Origin: Nitrospira sp.
GTDB lineage: Bacteria > Nitrospirota > Nitrospiria > Nitrospirales > Nitrospiraceae
Assembly (NCBI GenBank): GCA_030456405.1
Contig: JAKDNQ010000004.1
Span: 1-29,988, forward strand
Direction of reading: 5' to 3'
DNA length: 29,988 nt
Position 1 is the stretch's first letter. Every line of letters begins with the position of its first letter. The notes under the pieces were generated by a model that saw only the letters and a list, made by a program, of their open reading frames with translations, did no database searches and had not been told where the DNA came from. Of the stretch, positions 18,074 through 25,855 are shown in pieces. The position numbers were made by a program, and so were the translations under genes.

Positions 18074-18907
18074 TTATAAGCGCTCCAGCAGCCGCTCTTG
18101 CCTCATGCGAAATAGCTCCTCGCTGATTAGGCCGCGGTCACGAAGTCGCTTCAGGATACGCAAGCGATCCTCGATCGAACTTCCAACGGCCTCTCCATCA
18201 CCGATGACGTCGTCGTTCAACTGAGCCGAATAATCGATGCTGAGATCGGCCACCTGCTTCAACAAAGACTGTGTGAGATCCTTACGTCGAGCCGTCTGCA
18301 GGGTTTGATGGTCTTGGGCGATGACATCGTAAAAGCTGTCCCCGGCTGGACGGAGTGGGTCATTCCAAATTTGTTCCCTGATGAAGGCCATCGAGACAGG
18401 CTGACAATAATTGGCCACAATGAGATGGAGCCGTTCCCCCTCGATAAAAAAGCCCCCTGAGTCAATCTCAACCACCCCAGGTTCTCGCGGGCGGCTCAGG
18501 AAGAACACGACCCATTCATCCGGTCTCGCTTTTTGAAAGCCCTCAGCGAGGTGCTTGGCCAAATACCGCTGCTCACTCTCGTCGAAGGCAGAACGAGGAA
18601 CGGGCTGCCTCGCGCCTAGCGCGAGAAATTTCTTTCGTTCTTGAACAATAATATTCGAGAGGAGATGTCCCCACTCCGATTCACTCAATACCACTGGATG
18701 GGCAAACTTCAATGCCACGCCATCCTGGCCATCTCCATAACGAGCCTGAAATCTGACATATCGGTTCTCTTCCTCGTTGATCGTTCGCATAAAGAGATAC
18801 GGCTGTGAGCAACTCGACAGAGCAAGTGTCCCCAAGGCGAACCAGGCCAGACTGACGGCGCCCAGCCACCCAGTTGCACGACTGTCCATGTTAGCTAGGC
18901 CACCCAT
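18074..18907 (-). CDS. Lipoprotein with C-terminal SHOCT-like domain
   Basis: 277 residues, function unknown. The N-terminal hydrophobic segment ends in a lipobox, ALSSC, with the acylated Cys at 33, so the protein should be anchored to a membrane facing the periplasm. The body has no motif I recognise. The last 30 residues (RLRILKRLRDRGLISEELF) match the SHOCT pattern of short C-terminal helices found on many membrane-linked proteins. It sits between the two cupredoxin-like genes with gaps of 71 and 89 bases and so probably belongs to the same envelope module. The start may be ATG 18889 (residue 7) instead. Confidence 0.75.
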   Translation of the reverse strand: MGGLANMDSRATGWLGAVSLAWFALGTLALSSCSQPYLFMRTINEEENRYVRFQARYGDGQDGVALKFAHPVVLSESEWGHLLSNIIVQERKKFLALGARQPVPRSAFDESEQRYLAKHLAEGFQKARPDEWVVFFLSRPREPGVVEIDSGGFFIEGERLHLIVANYCQPVSMAFIREQIWNDPLRPAGDSFYDVIAQDHQTLQTARRKDLTQSLLKQVADLSIDYSAQLNDDVIGDGEAVGSSIEDRLRILKRLRDRGLISEELFRMRQERLLERL

Positions 18908-18978
18908 CGGTTCTTCTGCCTTGAATCCACCGCAGTCCGTTGTCTCGTGTATCGCGCCTGTAAGCCGGCACTGATATC

Positions 18979-19764
18979 CTAACGAGCCGGTCCCATATTG
19001 GACGGCGCAAGATTATTTCCTCCTATCTCCATCTCTAGTGTGACGTTCTCACCCGATGGCACTGTGACCGTTCTTTCCTGTGTGCCGAATTGCTCATGCC
19101 ATATCCGTAGTTTGTACAGGCCAGGAGGCACCTTCGTCATGACAAAACTTCCAGTGGTATCTGTGCGTGCAAAGTACGGATGGTCAAATACATGAACGAA
19201 TGCGGACATGAAGGCATGCACATCACATCGAACGTCGAGAAATCCAGTTTCTGAAAAAGGCTTTTGCACAGAACGGGTACCGGCCGGCTGAATGAAGTTC
19301 ATCACTGTCGGACCGAAGCGTGTATCTCTTCGGACATGGAGGTTGTGCAGGATCGGATCGAGGTTTCTGACTTCTAAGATTGTTCCCACTGCCACGGCGC
19401 TCACGTGAGGGGAGAAACGGCACTTTTTGCTTTCGATCTCAAGAATCAGTGGAGACTCACCAGGGATTAACGGTTTGCCCCGCTCGACTCCCACAAGACT
19501 GACGACGGCGTTGTCAAAGCCTTTCGTGGAGGGATCGACAGTTACAGCTTCGCCAAGGATTGTTTCTCCACAGTAGTCGCCGTCCCGATAGACTGGGATT
19601 GGCGCATTGTTTTTGGGAAGGCCGGACAATTTGACTCGGCCCTGGACCGTCACCCCTTCGATGGTGGGATCGCCTTGGTACGCTCCGGCAGTCGCCTCTG
19701 AAACAACAAGTCCAACCACCAAACAGGCCGATAGAAAAAGCCTCCCTTCCGCCCGCGGATTCAT
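18979..19764 (-). CDS. Secreted cupredoxin-like protein with carboxypeptidase-regulatory domain (copy 1)
   Basis: 261 residues. The signal peptide ends near ATAGA-YQGD. The layout is the same as in the paralogue at 17229: a Cys pair (Cys65 in YCGE, Cys115 in KCRF), His140 in PILHNLH, then Cys180-His183-Met186 in VRCDVHAFM, and a C-terminal beta sandwich (TTGSFVMTKVPPGLYKLRIW). The retained ligand set suggests mononuclear copper binding and electron transfer, an inference from motif order. GAGGAG seven bases before ATG 19764 supports the start. It follows the porin-cytochrome gene by 65 bases on the same strand, which fits a redox partnership. Confidence 0.8.
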   Translation of the reverse strand: MNPRAEGRLFLSACLVVGLVVSEATAGAYQGDPTIEGVTVQGRVKLSGLPKNNAPIPVYRDGDYCGETILGEAVTVDPSTKGFDNAVVSLVGVERGKPLIPGESPLILEIESKKCRFSPHVSAVAVGTILEVRNLDPILHNLHVRRDTRFGPTVMNFIQPAGTRSVQKPFSETGFLDVRCDVHAFMSAFVHVFDHPYFARTDTTGSFVMTKVPPGLYKLRIWHEQFGTQERTVTVPSGENVTLEMEIGGNNLAPSNMGPAR

Positions 19765-19829
19765 CAGAATCTCCTCTTACCCGGATAGCATGGATTCATT
19801 TCTCAACTCATGAAGGCTCAGAGCGGGTC

Positions 19830-21122
19830 CTACCAGATCGCCTGGATTTCAACCAATCCAAGGTGCGATGTCACGGCAGTATTGCGATTGTCCGTATACG
19901 TATATTCAGCTGCAAGGCGCAACCAGGTTTCAATTGGGGTCACTGCGCCGAGCGTATAAAGTTTGAGCATTGAATTCTTTTTGGCGGCGTCAGGATCGAT
20001 CGCTGAATAACGCTGGAAGAATGTGATTTCGGGCCCGGTGATGTATTGCTGCGATTCCACGTACCAGGCATTGCCCTCTACATTGTTAATGCCGGTGGGG
20101 CCGAACGGCCCGTTGTCGTAGCTCCGCACGTACCCGCCGATGAGTTCAAAGAAGCCGAATCCTGGAATCGGAAAGATCTTGTTGGCGTTAAATCCAAATC
20201 TTGAGTACGAAAACGTATTGCTCGTTCCAGTGGGCACTCCCAGGCCGGGTCCTGTCGTGGTCACTGTCCCATGGGTCGTTCCATTGAGGTAGAAAAGAGT
20301 AAAGCCGGAGGCGATCTGGTCCAGGATATAGTCGTAGCCGATGAGGAAATCCTTACGGGGGTCTATAGCACCGATTCGTCTCGTCCCGCTTCCGGTTTCG
20401 TCGAGTCCATTGTAGACCACACCGAACAGCCGGCCTGGCCCATAGACAAAGTCGATTTCGGCTCCTCTCTGACGCTGGTCGAAATTAAAAGTCATAGGCG
20501 TAGCATTTAGTGTGAGCTGGGTTGTGTAAATTGGCGGCGACGTAATGCCTACAGGACGATCGAACCCTCCGATTCCTTCCTGATTCAGCATGTGCATCTG
20601 GCCGAATCGAACCATAAAGTACTTATGCATATCCCCCCACATTCCCATCACATGGCCGTGGAAATCCGTATTGGAGCCGTTGGGGCCAGTTTCGGTAAAG
20701 CCATGGAGGAATCCAGACCAATGTCGCGAGATTGCCCCTCCGTACAGGAGCGAAACTTCAGCGTTTCGGAACTCGGTGCGCTCCGTGGTACCCTTCGTAT
20801 TGTCGTACGCAAGCTGAGAACGGATACGACCGGACAAGTAGTTATTGACGTCCCGTATCTCCTGATCCTTGTTGATTTCGCCGGGTGTGCGATAGCCCAT
20901 CCGTCGATACTCTAAGCCGAATGAATTCAGCCGCGGGTATGCAGCATAGTGACACATCCCGCAATCGGCATTATATTTTCGCGCCCATGCTGGAATCGCA
21001 TGAGATTCCTGAGGCACTGCCAATACGATCGCCTCCAGAACGACAAGAGCGAGAATAATGAAGATCGCACCGCAGGGTGACGAGCGACACGAAGGGTTAG
21101 CTTGAAGAGAGATTTGTCTCAT
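19830..21122 (-). CDS. Outer-membrane porin fused to monoheme cytochrome c domain (Cyc2-like)
   Basis: 430 residues. The signal peptide ends at SHA-IPAWAR (about residue 42). A single c-type heme motif, Cys54-x2-Cys57-His58 (CGMCH), lies in IPAWARKYNADCGMCH, followed by PRLNSFGLEYRRMGY. This agrees with the heme module of Cyc2-type fused porin-cytochromes as I know it. The remaining 340 residues alternate polar and aromatic or aliphatic residues as in a beta barrel, rich in Gly, Tyr and Phe, ending in Trp as outer-membrane proteins end in an aromatic residue. Cyc2 moves electrons across the outer membrane, for example from Fe(II). The actual donor or acceptor here is unknown. It is first in a nine-gene minus-strand series. 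Confidence 0.65.
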   Translation of the reverse strand: MRQISLQANPSCRSSPCGAIFIILALVVLEAIVLAVPQESHAIPAWARKYNADCGMCHYAAYPRLNSFGLEYRRMGYRTPGEINKDQEIRDVNNYLSGRIRSQLAYDNTKGTTERTEFRNAEVSLLYGGAISRHWSGFLHGFTETGPNGSNTDFHGHVMGMWGDMHKYFMVRFGQMHMLNQEGIGGFDRPVGITSPPIYTTQLTLNATPMTFNFDQRQRGAEIDFVYGPGRLFGVVYNGLDETGSGTRRIGAIDPRKDFLIGYDYILDQIASGFTLFYLNGTTHGTVTTTGPGLGVPTGTSNTFSYSRFGFNANKIFPIPGFGFFELIGGYVRSYDNGPFGPTGINNVEGNAWYVESQQYITGPEITFFQRYSAIDPDAAKKNSMLKLYTLGAVTPIETWLRLAAEYTYTDNRNTAVTSHLGLVEIQAIW

Positions 21123-21355
21123 TCACCACATCTCTGCTGGTCCTAAAACTAGAGGCCACTGTCGATAAAACTGGCTCACAATGTATGAGCGGAGTTGTTC
21201 TCGGCCCAATATATTATTTTGGATAGGCATGAATCATGCCCCAAGGCTGCCCAGATCTCTTCTGTCCGTGACAGGCCCAACCCGAACCGGGAAGCCTCAT
21301 TTTCTGAAAGTAGACCTCTTCTTGACCAGTCATAGAACCTGTTCAGACACCCACC

Positions 21356-21395
21356 AGAATCAAAATAGATACAGGCCTGTATCTATTTTGATTCT
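21356..21395. promoter_or_regulatory. 40-bp perfect palindrome
   Basis: The left half AGAATCAAAATAGATACAGG (21356-21375) is exactly the inverse complement of the right half (21376-21395). It is AT-rich apart from the GGCC centre. It lies 234 bp upstream of the porin-cytochrome start and about 300 bp before the DUF72 gene on the other strand. It may be an operator for a dimeric regulator or a factor-independent terminator; the ends are only moderately T-rich. Apart from this, 21123-21696 shows no gene I can support. Confidence 0.85.
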
Positions 21396-21696
21396 AGGAT
21401 TGACAGGAACATATGAATTTTAAGCAACCCTGGAAGATACTCGGCCCTCCTGAGCAGTTGAGGCAAACGATGACGCGCCTGTCAGACTAGCTGCGGGAAA
21501 TATTCGTTGGAGGAGGACACCGCTTACGAGCGCAAGATATGGGTAATATGCGGATCGAGGAATGAACCCAAGCACATCATTCCTTTCCAGGACCGACGTC
21601 TGAAGCGACGGAGTAGAGCCTAGCCCCCTTGCCTCAACCAAGTCAACGAGTCAGAATACCTCCTATTGTACGAAGGAGTGGTAGTAGGGGATAACC

Positions 21697-22416
21697 ATGA
21701 ACCCTATTCATATTGGCTTATCGGGATATTCTTACAAACCATGGCAGGGTGCGGGACGGTTTTATCCCGATAAACTAAAATCGACTGAGTTTCTCAGATA
21801 TTATGCCGGCCGCTTCAAGACCGTCGAGCTTGACGGTATGTGGTATCGGTTGCCGAGCGAACAAACGGTGCGTGGATAGCTGGAGCAGACGCCCTCTTCA
21901 TTCATCTTTTCACCGAAAGCGCATCGGCAGATTACGCATATGCATCGACTGCGCCCGGGCTCGCTCGCCTTTGTCGAGACGATGCTGGATCGTCTGACGC
22001 CGCTGATAAAGCTGAAGCGGCTCGGACCGATCCTGCTACAACTCCCGCCGAACTTTAAACGCGATGATGATCGGCTCAACGGGTTTTTAGAACAGGTCCC
22101 ACGGACAGTGCGCTGGGCACTCGAGTTTCGACACGAATCTTGGCACACGACGGAAGTGGAGGAACTCTTACGGCACTATGGCGTCAGTTGGGTGGCGGCC
22201 GATACGGATGAGTCTCCAGCTCAGATCCGCGATACCGCTGAGTTCTGGTACGTACGGTTACGACGGAGCGAATACAGCGAGACAACATTATCTGAATGGA
22301 CTGCACGTTTCACCGATATAGCGCGACGGGGGAAGGATTGTTTTATCTACTGCAAGCACGAGGATAAAGGATCGCCATGGATATGGGCGGACCGCCTTTT
22401 CGAGCTCATTAAATAA
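21697..22416 (+). pseudogene. DUF72 family protein interrupted by an amber codon
   Basis: One frame of 239 codons encodes a DUF72 (YecE-like) protein. Visible parts are IHIGLSGYSYKPWQGAGRFY, FKTVELDGMWYRLPSEQTV, then after the stop QTPSSFIFSPKAHRQITHMH, GPILLQLPPNF, WALEFRHESWHT and CFIYCKHEDKGSPW. Codon 61 is TAG (21877-21879) where the family has Trp, so a single TGG to TAG change explains it. No frameshift is needed. DUF72 proteins have a TIM-barrel-like fold and no settled function. It is a recent pseudogene, a sequence error, or a suppressed stop. Confidence 0.8.
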
Positions 22417-22494
22417 ATTATGGCACTTCTTTACCCCTGCCACTCTTTTCTTTTCCCTGGCTTACCAAAAATAACCCCCGGCAAACCCTATCTG

Positions 22495-22523
22495 TTGACG
22501 AGACATATTCCGTGCAGTATCAT
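22495..22523 (+). promoter_or_regulatory. Sigma-70-type promoter for vapBC
   Basis: TTGACG at 22495-22500 and TATCAT at 22518-22523 are separated by exactly 17 bases, 45 bases before the antitoxin start. Confidence 0.7.
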
Positions 22524-22553
22524 ATGCATCACTTTGATGCACCGGTGATGCAT
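22524..22553 (+). promoter_or_regulatory. Inverted-repeat operator for the toxin-antitoxin pair
   Basis: ATGCATCAC (22524-22532) and GTGATGCAT (22545-22553) form 9-bp inverted half-sites 12 bases apart, starting directly after the -10 box. A dimer-of-dimers of the ribbon-helix-helix antitoxin with toxin would be expected to bind here and repress its own operon. Confidence 0.65.
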
Positions 22554-22567
22554 GGAGGAATGGCACC

Positions 22568-22828
22568 ATGAAAGCGATTACATTACGGAACCTTCCACCT
22601 GAAGTTGCCCGTACCGTTCAACAGCGGGCCAAGCAGAAGAAGACCAGCGTGAATAAGGCGGTCATTGAGCTATTGGAAGAATCGGCAGGGGGCAAGGGGA
22701 AAAAGAAAGCGCCGGTCCGCTATCATGATCTGGATCATCTTGCAGGAACCTGGACAAATGCAGAGGCCGCCGCGTTCGACAAACTTATTGCCGAGCAACG
22801 CACGATTGATCCGAAGCTCTGGAAATGA
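22568..22828 (+). CDS. vapB: Ribbon-helix-helix antitoxin (VapB/FitA-like)
   Basis: 86 residues. The N-terminus MKAITLRNLPPEVARTVQQR followed by KKTSVNKAVIELLEES is the ribbon-helix-helix DNA-binding fold of FitA-type antitoxins. The acidic and aromatic C-terminus (DLDHLAGTWTNAEAAAFD) would thread into the toxin active site. GGAGG nine bases upstream supports the start. Its stop overlaps the toxin start by four bases (ATGA), giving coupled translation. Confidence 0.87.
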   Translation: MKAITLRNLPPEVARTVQQRAKQKKTSVNKAVIELLEESAGGKGKKKAPVRYHDLDHLAGTWTNAEAAAFDKLIAEQRTIDPKLWK

Positions 22829-23226
22829 CCCGGTTGCTTCTGGATAGCTCTGCCTATATCGCATTCAAGAAGCGGCATCCCGAAGTCGTTGAGACTCTCC
22901 CGCAAGCCGAAGAGATATGGTTAAGCCCCATTGTCCTTGGCGAGCTTCGCGCGGGCTTTCTCCAAGGGAGCAAACGAGAAAGTAACGAGCGCGAGTTACG
23001 AATATTTCTGGAGTCATCACGCGTCAGCGTGTTGGTCGTGGACGAAGAGACGTCGGAACGCTATGCAACCATTCGCGTGGCGTTAAAGAAGGCCGGCACC
23101 CCGGTTGCTGCCAACGATCTTTGGATTGCCGCCAGCGCCATGCAGCATGGGCTCCCGATTCTCACATCCGATCGCGATTTTCAAAAAATTCCCCAGGTCA
23201 TCGTTCGCCACTTTTCGCCTGTCTAA
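22825..23226 (+). CDS. vapC: PIN-domain ribonuclease toxin (VapC)
   Basis: 133 residues, full PIN domain. The four acidic residues that bind the catalytic metal are present: Asp7 (LLLDSSAY), Glu40 (VLGELRAGF), Asp98 (ANDLWIAA) and Asp116 (LTSDRDF). VapC toxins cut specific tRNA or rRNA sites; the target is unknown here. The gene overlaps the antitoxin by ATGA and seems intact, so the module is probably functional. Confidence 0.92.
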   Translation: MTRLLLDSSAYIAFKKRHPEVVETLPQAEEIWLSPIVLGELRAGFLQGSKRESNERELRIFLESSRVSVLVVDEETSERYATIRVALKKAGTPVAANDLWIAASAMQHGLPILTSDRDFQKIPQVIVRHFSPV

Positions 23227-23358
23227 GAAAGCGAAAAGTAAAAGGGCTCAGGCCCCACAGCTGCTTCTGCAAGAAGATGCTGTCTGATACTTCCCGTCTA
23301 TCCCTCACGTACAGGCTACTTTTTACTTGAGGGACGACTTAGGCGTATCCTGTCAGCT

Positions 23359-23925
23359 ATGAAACGGTGGGCTCTATACCTGATCGCTGTGCCTCTTGGG
23401 TTGGGGGGATTGCTGTATCTCGTCGCATTGAATTTTTCAGTTAATTTAACCGACATCTGGAGCAGGAACGATCAAGCAAAGAACGCGCCGCGCGATGTCG
23501 GAAGGATCCCAGAGGCGAACGCAGTCCCTAACGAGATACTGAGGCTACGGCACAGGCATCAACTGAGACCGCTGGCTGAACGGGAAGAGGGTACTCCCAT
23601 GCAGGATTTGCCGAATGGCATATATGGTTTCTCGCGGTGCAGCGTCGCCGACTTACGCGCGACGCGTGGCGACGCACTCTCGTTAGAGATTCAGAAGCAC
23701 GATGGGATCATCTTCTATGTTGGGTATGCTTCTGACGAAAATAAAGAACAATATCTGACTCGTCAGAAAAACTTTCATATCCTCATGTCCCCTCACCCAA
23801 CCAAAGGGGCGTCATCTCTGTTCGACATCCCGATCGAGTTTGTCTCAAAATGCGAGGAACGCCCTGACGGAGATGGTCTTCTTTTTGATCTGTTTGTGAA
23901 AGTTATCCCCGAGTTGCAAATCTAA
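23359..23925 (+). CDS. Uncharacterised membrane-anchored protein
   Basis: 188 residues that I do not recognise. One N-terminal membrane span (LYLIAVPLGLGGLLYLVALN) is followed by a charged linker rich in Arg and a mostly beta-type soluble domain, probably periplasmic, with two Cys (SRCSVAD and VSKCEER) that might pair. A truncated paralogue lies at 8424-8588 with matching start region. No good ribosome binding site precedes the ATG. The next gene follows by 18 bases and a receiver gene lies convergent just after. Confidence 0.7.
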   Translation: MKRWALYLIAVPLGLGGLLYLVALNFSVNLTDIWSRNDQAKNAPRDVGRIPEANAVPNEILRLRHRHQLRPLAEREEGTPMQDLPNGIYGFSRCSVADLRATRGDALSLEIQKHDGIIFYVGYASDENKEQYLTRQKNFHILMSPHPTKGASSLFDIPIEFVSKCEERPDGDGLLFDLFVKVIPELQI

Positions 23926-23943
23926 AAGGAGTCGAGGCTCTTC

Positions 23944-24225
23944 ATGGGCGGCTTTCTCGCGCTGGCGCTGGCAATCGGAATCGTCTTCGGCGCGCGGAAG
24001 CTCTGTGATCTGATTCAAGCGCCACGGTGGTTCGCAAAGTTTTTGTTCATATACGCGTTTCTCGTCATCACCTACTTTCTGGCGGAAGAGATCGTTCCCG
24101 AATCCAAGAAGCCGTGGGGTGTTTGGGTCGCCATGCTCGGCGCAGCAACCGGAATAATCCCCGTAGGTTTCATTGTGTTTAAACACATCGAACCCGACGA
24201 CGGGAACGCAATGGAAAGAGAATAG
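23944..24225 (+). CDS. Small membrane protein with three spans
   Basis: 93 residues with hydrophobic segments GGFLALALAIGIVFGA, AKFLFIYAFLVITYFLAEEI and VWVAMLGAATGIIPVGFIVF, and an acidic C-terminus. No family recognised. GAGG six bases before the ATG (and AAGGAG further up) supports the start. It follows the 188-residue protein by 18 bases and is probably co-transcribed with it. Confidence 0.7.
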   Translation: MGGFLALALAIGIVFGARKLCDLIQAPRWFAKFLFIYAFLVITYFLAEEIVPESKKPWGVWVAMLGAATGIIPVGFIVFKHIEPDDGNAMERE

Positions 24226-24251
24226 TCGTGGTCACGATTCGACGCGACCGA

Positions 24252-24650
24252 CTACAATGGGCCTTTGAAAATGTTATCCCTGACTGATTTATGCACGGCC
24301 TGAGTCAGTTTTTCTGGTGAAATCGGTTTCTCCAAGTAGTCGACAATACCCTGTTTGAAGAGATCAGCGGCTCCGGCTAACTCAGGTTTGCCAGTTAATA
24401 CAATAACGGGTACGGAAGGGAACTCTTGACGGAAAAAGGCAATGGCCTCCATTCCGTTTACTTTTGGCATATGGATGTCGCAAATAATGAGACTCACCTT
24501 AAACGGATTATCATTGGATCTAATTTGCGTGATTGCTTCGTCTCCATCCCCGGCCTCACGCACATCATAGCCGGCCTTCGTCAAAACCAGGCGAACTGAT
24601 TTCCTGACGTCCGCTTCATCGTCCACCACCAAAATTCTTCCTAGCGACAT
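24252..24650 (-). CDS. Single-domain response regulator, paralogue of the one at 10961
   Basis: 132 residues, receiver only, with VVDDE (Asp10, Asp11), phosphoacceptor Asp58 (LIICDIHMPKVNG), Thr86 and Lys108 (YLEKPIS). About four fifths of positions are identical to the receiver at 10961; here the residues after the phosphoacceptor follow the canonical H-M-P-K-V-N-G rather than L-M-S-K-V-N-G. AAGGAGG before the ATG supports the start. It stands alone, with no kinase gene adjacent, convergent to the small membrane-protein genes. Confidence 0.92.
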   Translation of the reverse strand: MSLGRILVVDDEADVRKSVRLVLTKAGYDVREAGDGDEAITQIRSNDNPFKVSLIICDIHMPKVNGMEAIAFFRQEFPSVPVIVLTGKPELAGAADLFKQGIVDYLEKPISPEKLTQAVHKSVRDNIFKGPL

Positions 24651-24834
24651 CGTTGCCTCCTTCTTCCACTCTCCATCCCATTCCCGCTAGTTCCTTGCCT
24701 TCCGTGCTGTCATACGCATACGCTCAGAATGGTTGTCCAGCAAAAACACGGATGAATGGTAGCATCAAGCAAATCTAAAGTCACTCCTGAAGGACGTCAG
24801 GGTATTTAGAGGTTTGTGATTCATCAGCAAACTG

Positions 24835-25692
24835 CTAGTGCGACGGAGGAAGCACAGCTATTACGCGTAGAGGGCCTCCAGTTCCGCCGGCAATTTTCAT
24901 CGGCAGAGCAATCACGTCGAACCCATGGTCCGGAAGCTCGCGTAACTCCCCCAGATTTTCGAACACCGGCACGTTTTGGGTGAGTAGCGCGACGTGCGTC
25001 TCAAACTTGTTGGATTGCCCATAATCAATCGAGGCGGTGTCGATTCCGACTGCCTTGACTTGCCGTTCACGCACAAGCCAGACTGCCGCCTCGGGATGCA
25101 GGCCAGGGAAATGGAGCGCTTGTACACCCTCCTGTCCTCTCAGTTCGGTGCCGAGATACTGTTGCCGCGATGGCCAGTACCGGGCAAAGCCTGTGTCGAG
25201 CAACACGATCGATCGGTTCGGAATTCGCCCATGCTCTGTCTCCCATTGCTTGAAATCTTGGATCGTGACGAGGTAATCCCGATCACGGACGCATTGGGTT
25301 GTGACGTCGATTCGGACGCCTTCCCCAACCAAGCGTTCGATCGAAACTTGATCCAGCGTCTGCCCACCCTTGGCAAAGTGAATGGGCGCATCGATATGGG
25401 TGCCGCCATGTTCAGCCATCTCCAGGCGATTCGAAGCGTAATAATACCCGCCCGGCGTCTCTCCCGCCTGCTGGAGGACAAGCCGGAAGTCTTGTTCAGT
25501 CGGCCAAACAATCGTGTCCGCCCCGAAAGAATGCGTGAGATCGATGAGCCGTGACTGTTCCCAGGCAACACGATCACGCTGAGAATGACCGACCGCGCAT
25601 CCCACACCAGCCAATACGCACAGCACAGCAAGCCAAGCGGATATCTGATGCCTCACCCACATCCAAAAACACGTTGTCGGTCTGTTCAGCAT
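24835..25692 (-). CDS. Exported cyclase-family hydrolase (kynurenine formamidase family)
   Basis: 285 residues from ATG 25692, chosen because AAGGAGC lies six bases upstream; the frame is open eight codons further. The N-terminus has a hydrophobic signal ending VLAGVGC-AVG, possibly a lipoprotein site. The family metal-binding motif is HGGTHIDAPIHF, preceded by RLIDLTHSFGADTIVWP and followed by VGIDTASIDYG and FENLGELRELP, all typical of the cyclase/KynB fold (PF04199). Members hydrolyse N-formylkynurenine or related ring amides. The divergent neighbour is an indoleamine 2,3-dioxygenase homologue, which makes N-formylkynurenine, so formamidase is the favoured but unproven activity. Confidence 0.82.
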   Translation of the reverse strand: MLNRPTTCFWMWVRHQISAWLAVLCVLAGVGCAVGHSQRDRVAWEQSRLIDLTHSFGADTIVWPTEQDFRLVLQQAGETPGGYYYASNRLEMAEHGGTHIDAPIHFAKGGQTLDQVSIERLVGEGVRIDVTTQCVRDRDYLVTIQDFKQWETEHGRIPNRSIVLLDTGFARYWPSRQQYLGTELRGQEGVQALHFPGLHPEAAVWLVRERQVKAVGIDTASIDYGQSNKFETHVALLTQNVPVFENLGELRELPDHGFDVIALPMKIAGGTGGPLRVIAVLPPSH

Positions 25693-25855
25693 GGCAAGCT
25701 CCTTCGTTCCATACATCCCTGGGAAATATTGTCAGTCCACCAGACAAGAAAGCAAACGGGAATTTTCGACAGATCAATCCTTGTCTCGATTGTGATTTAT
25801 TCGAGGTGTGATAAAGTGAGAGCGGGTACTGAGATTGTGGGTACGTGAGGCGCCT

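Noticed and set aside
21420..21641. 73-codon minus-strand frame before the DUF72 gene
   Set aside because: A short stretch looks hydrophobic but there is no ribosome binding site or family resemblance; too weak to call.
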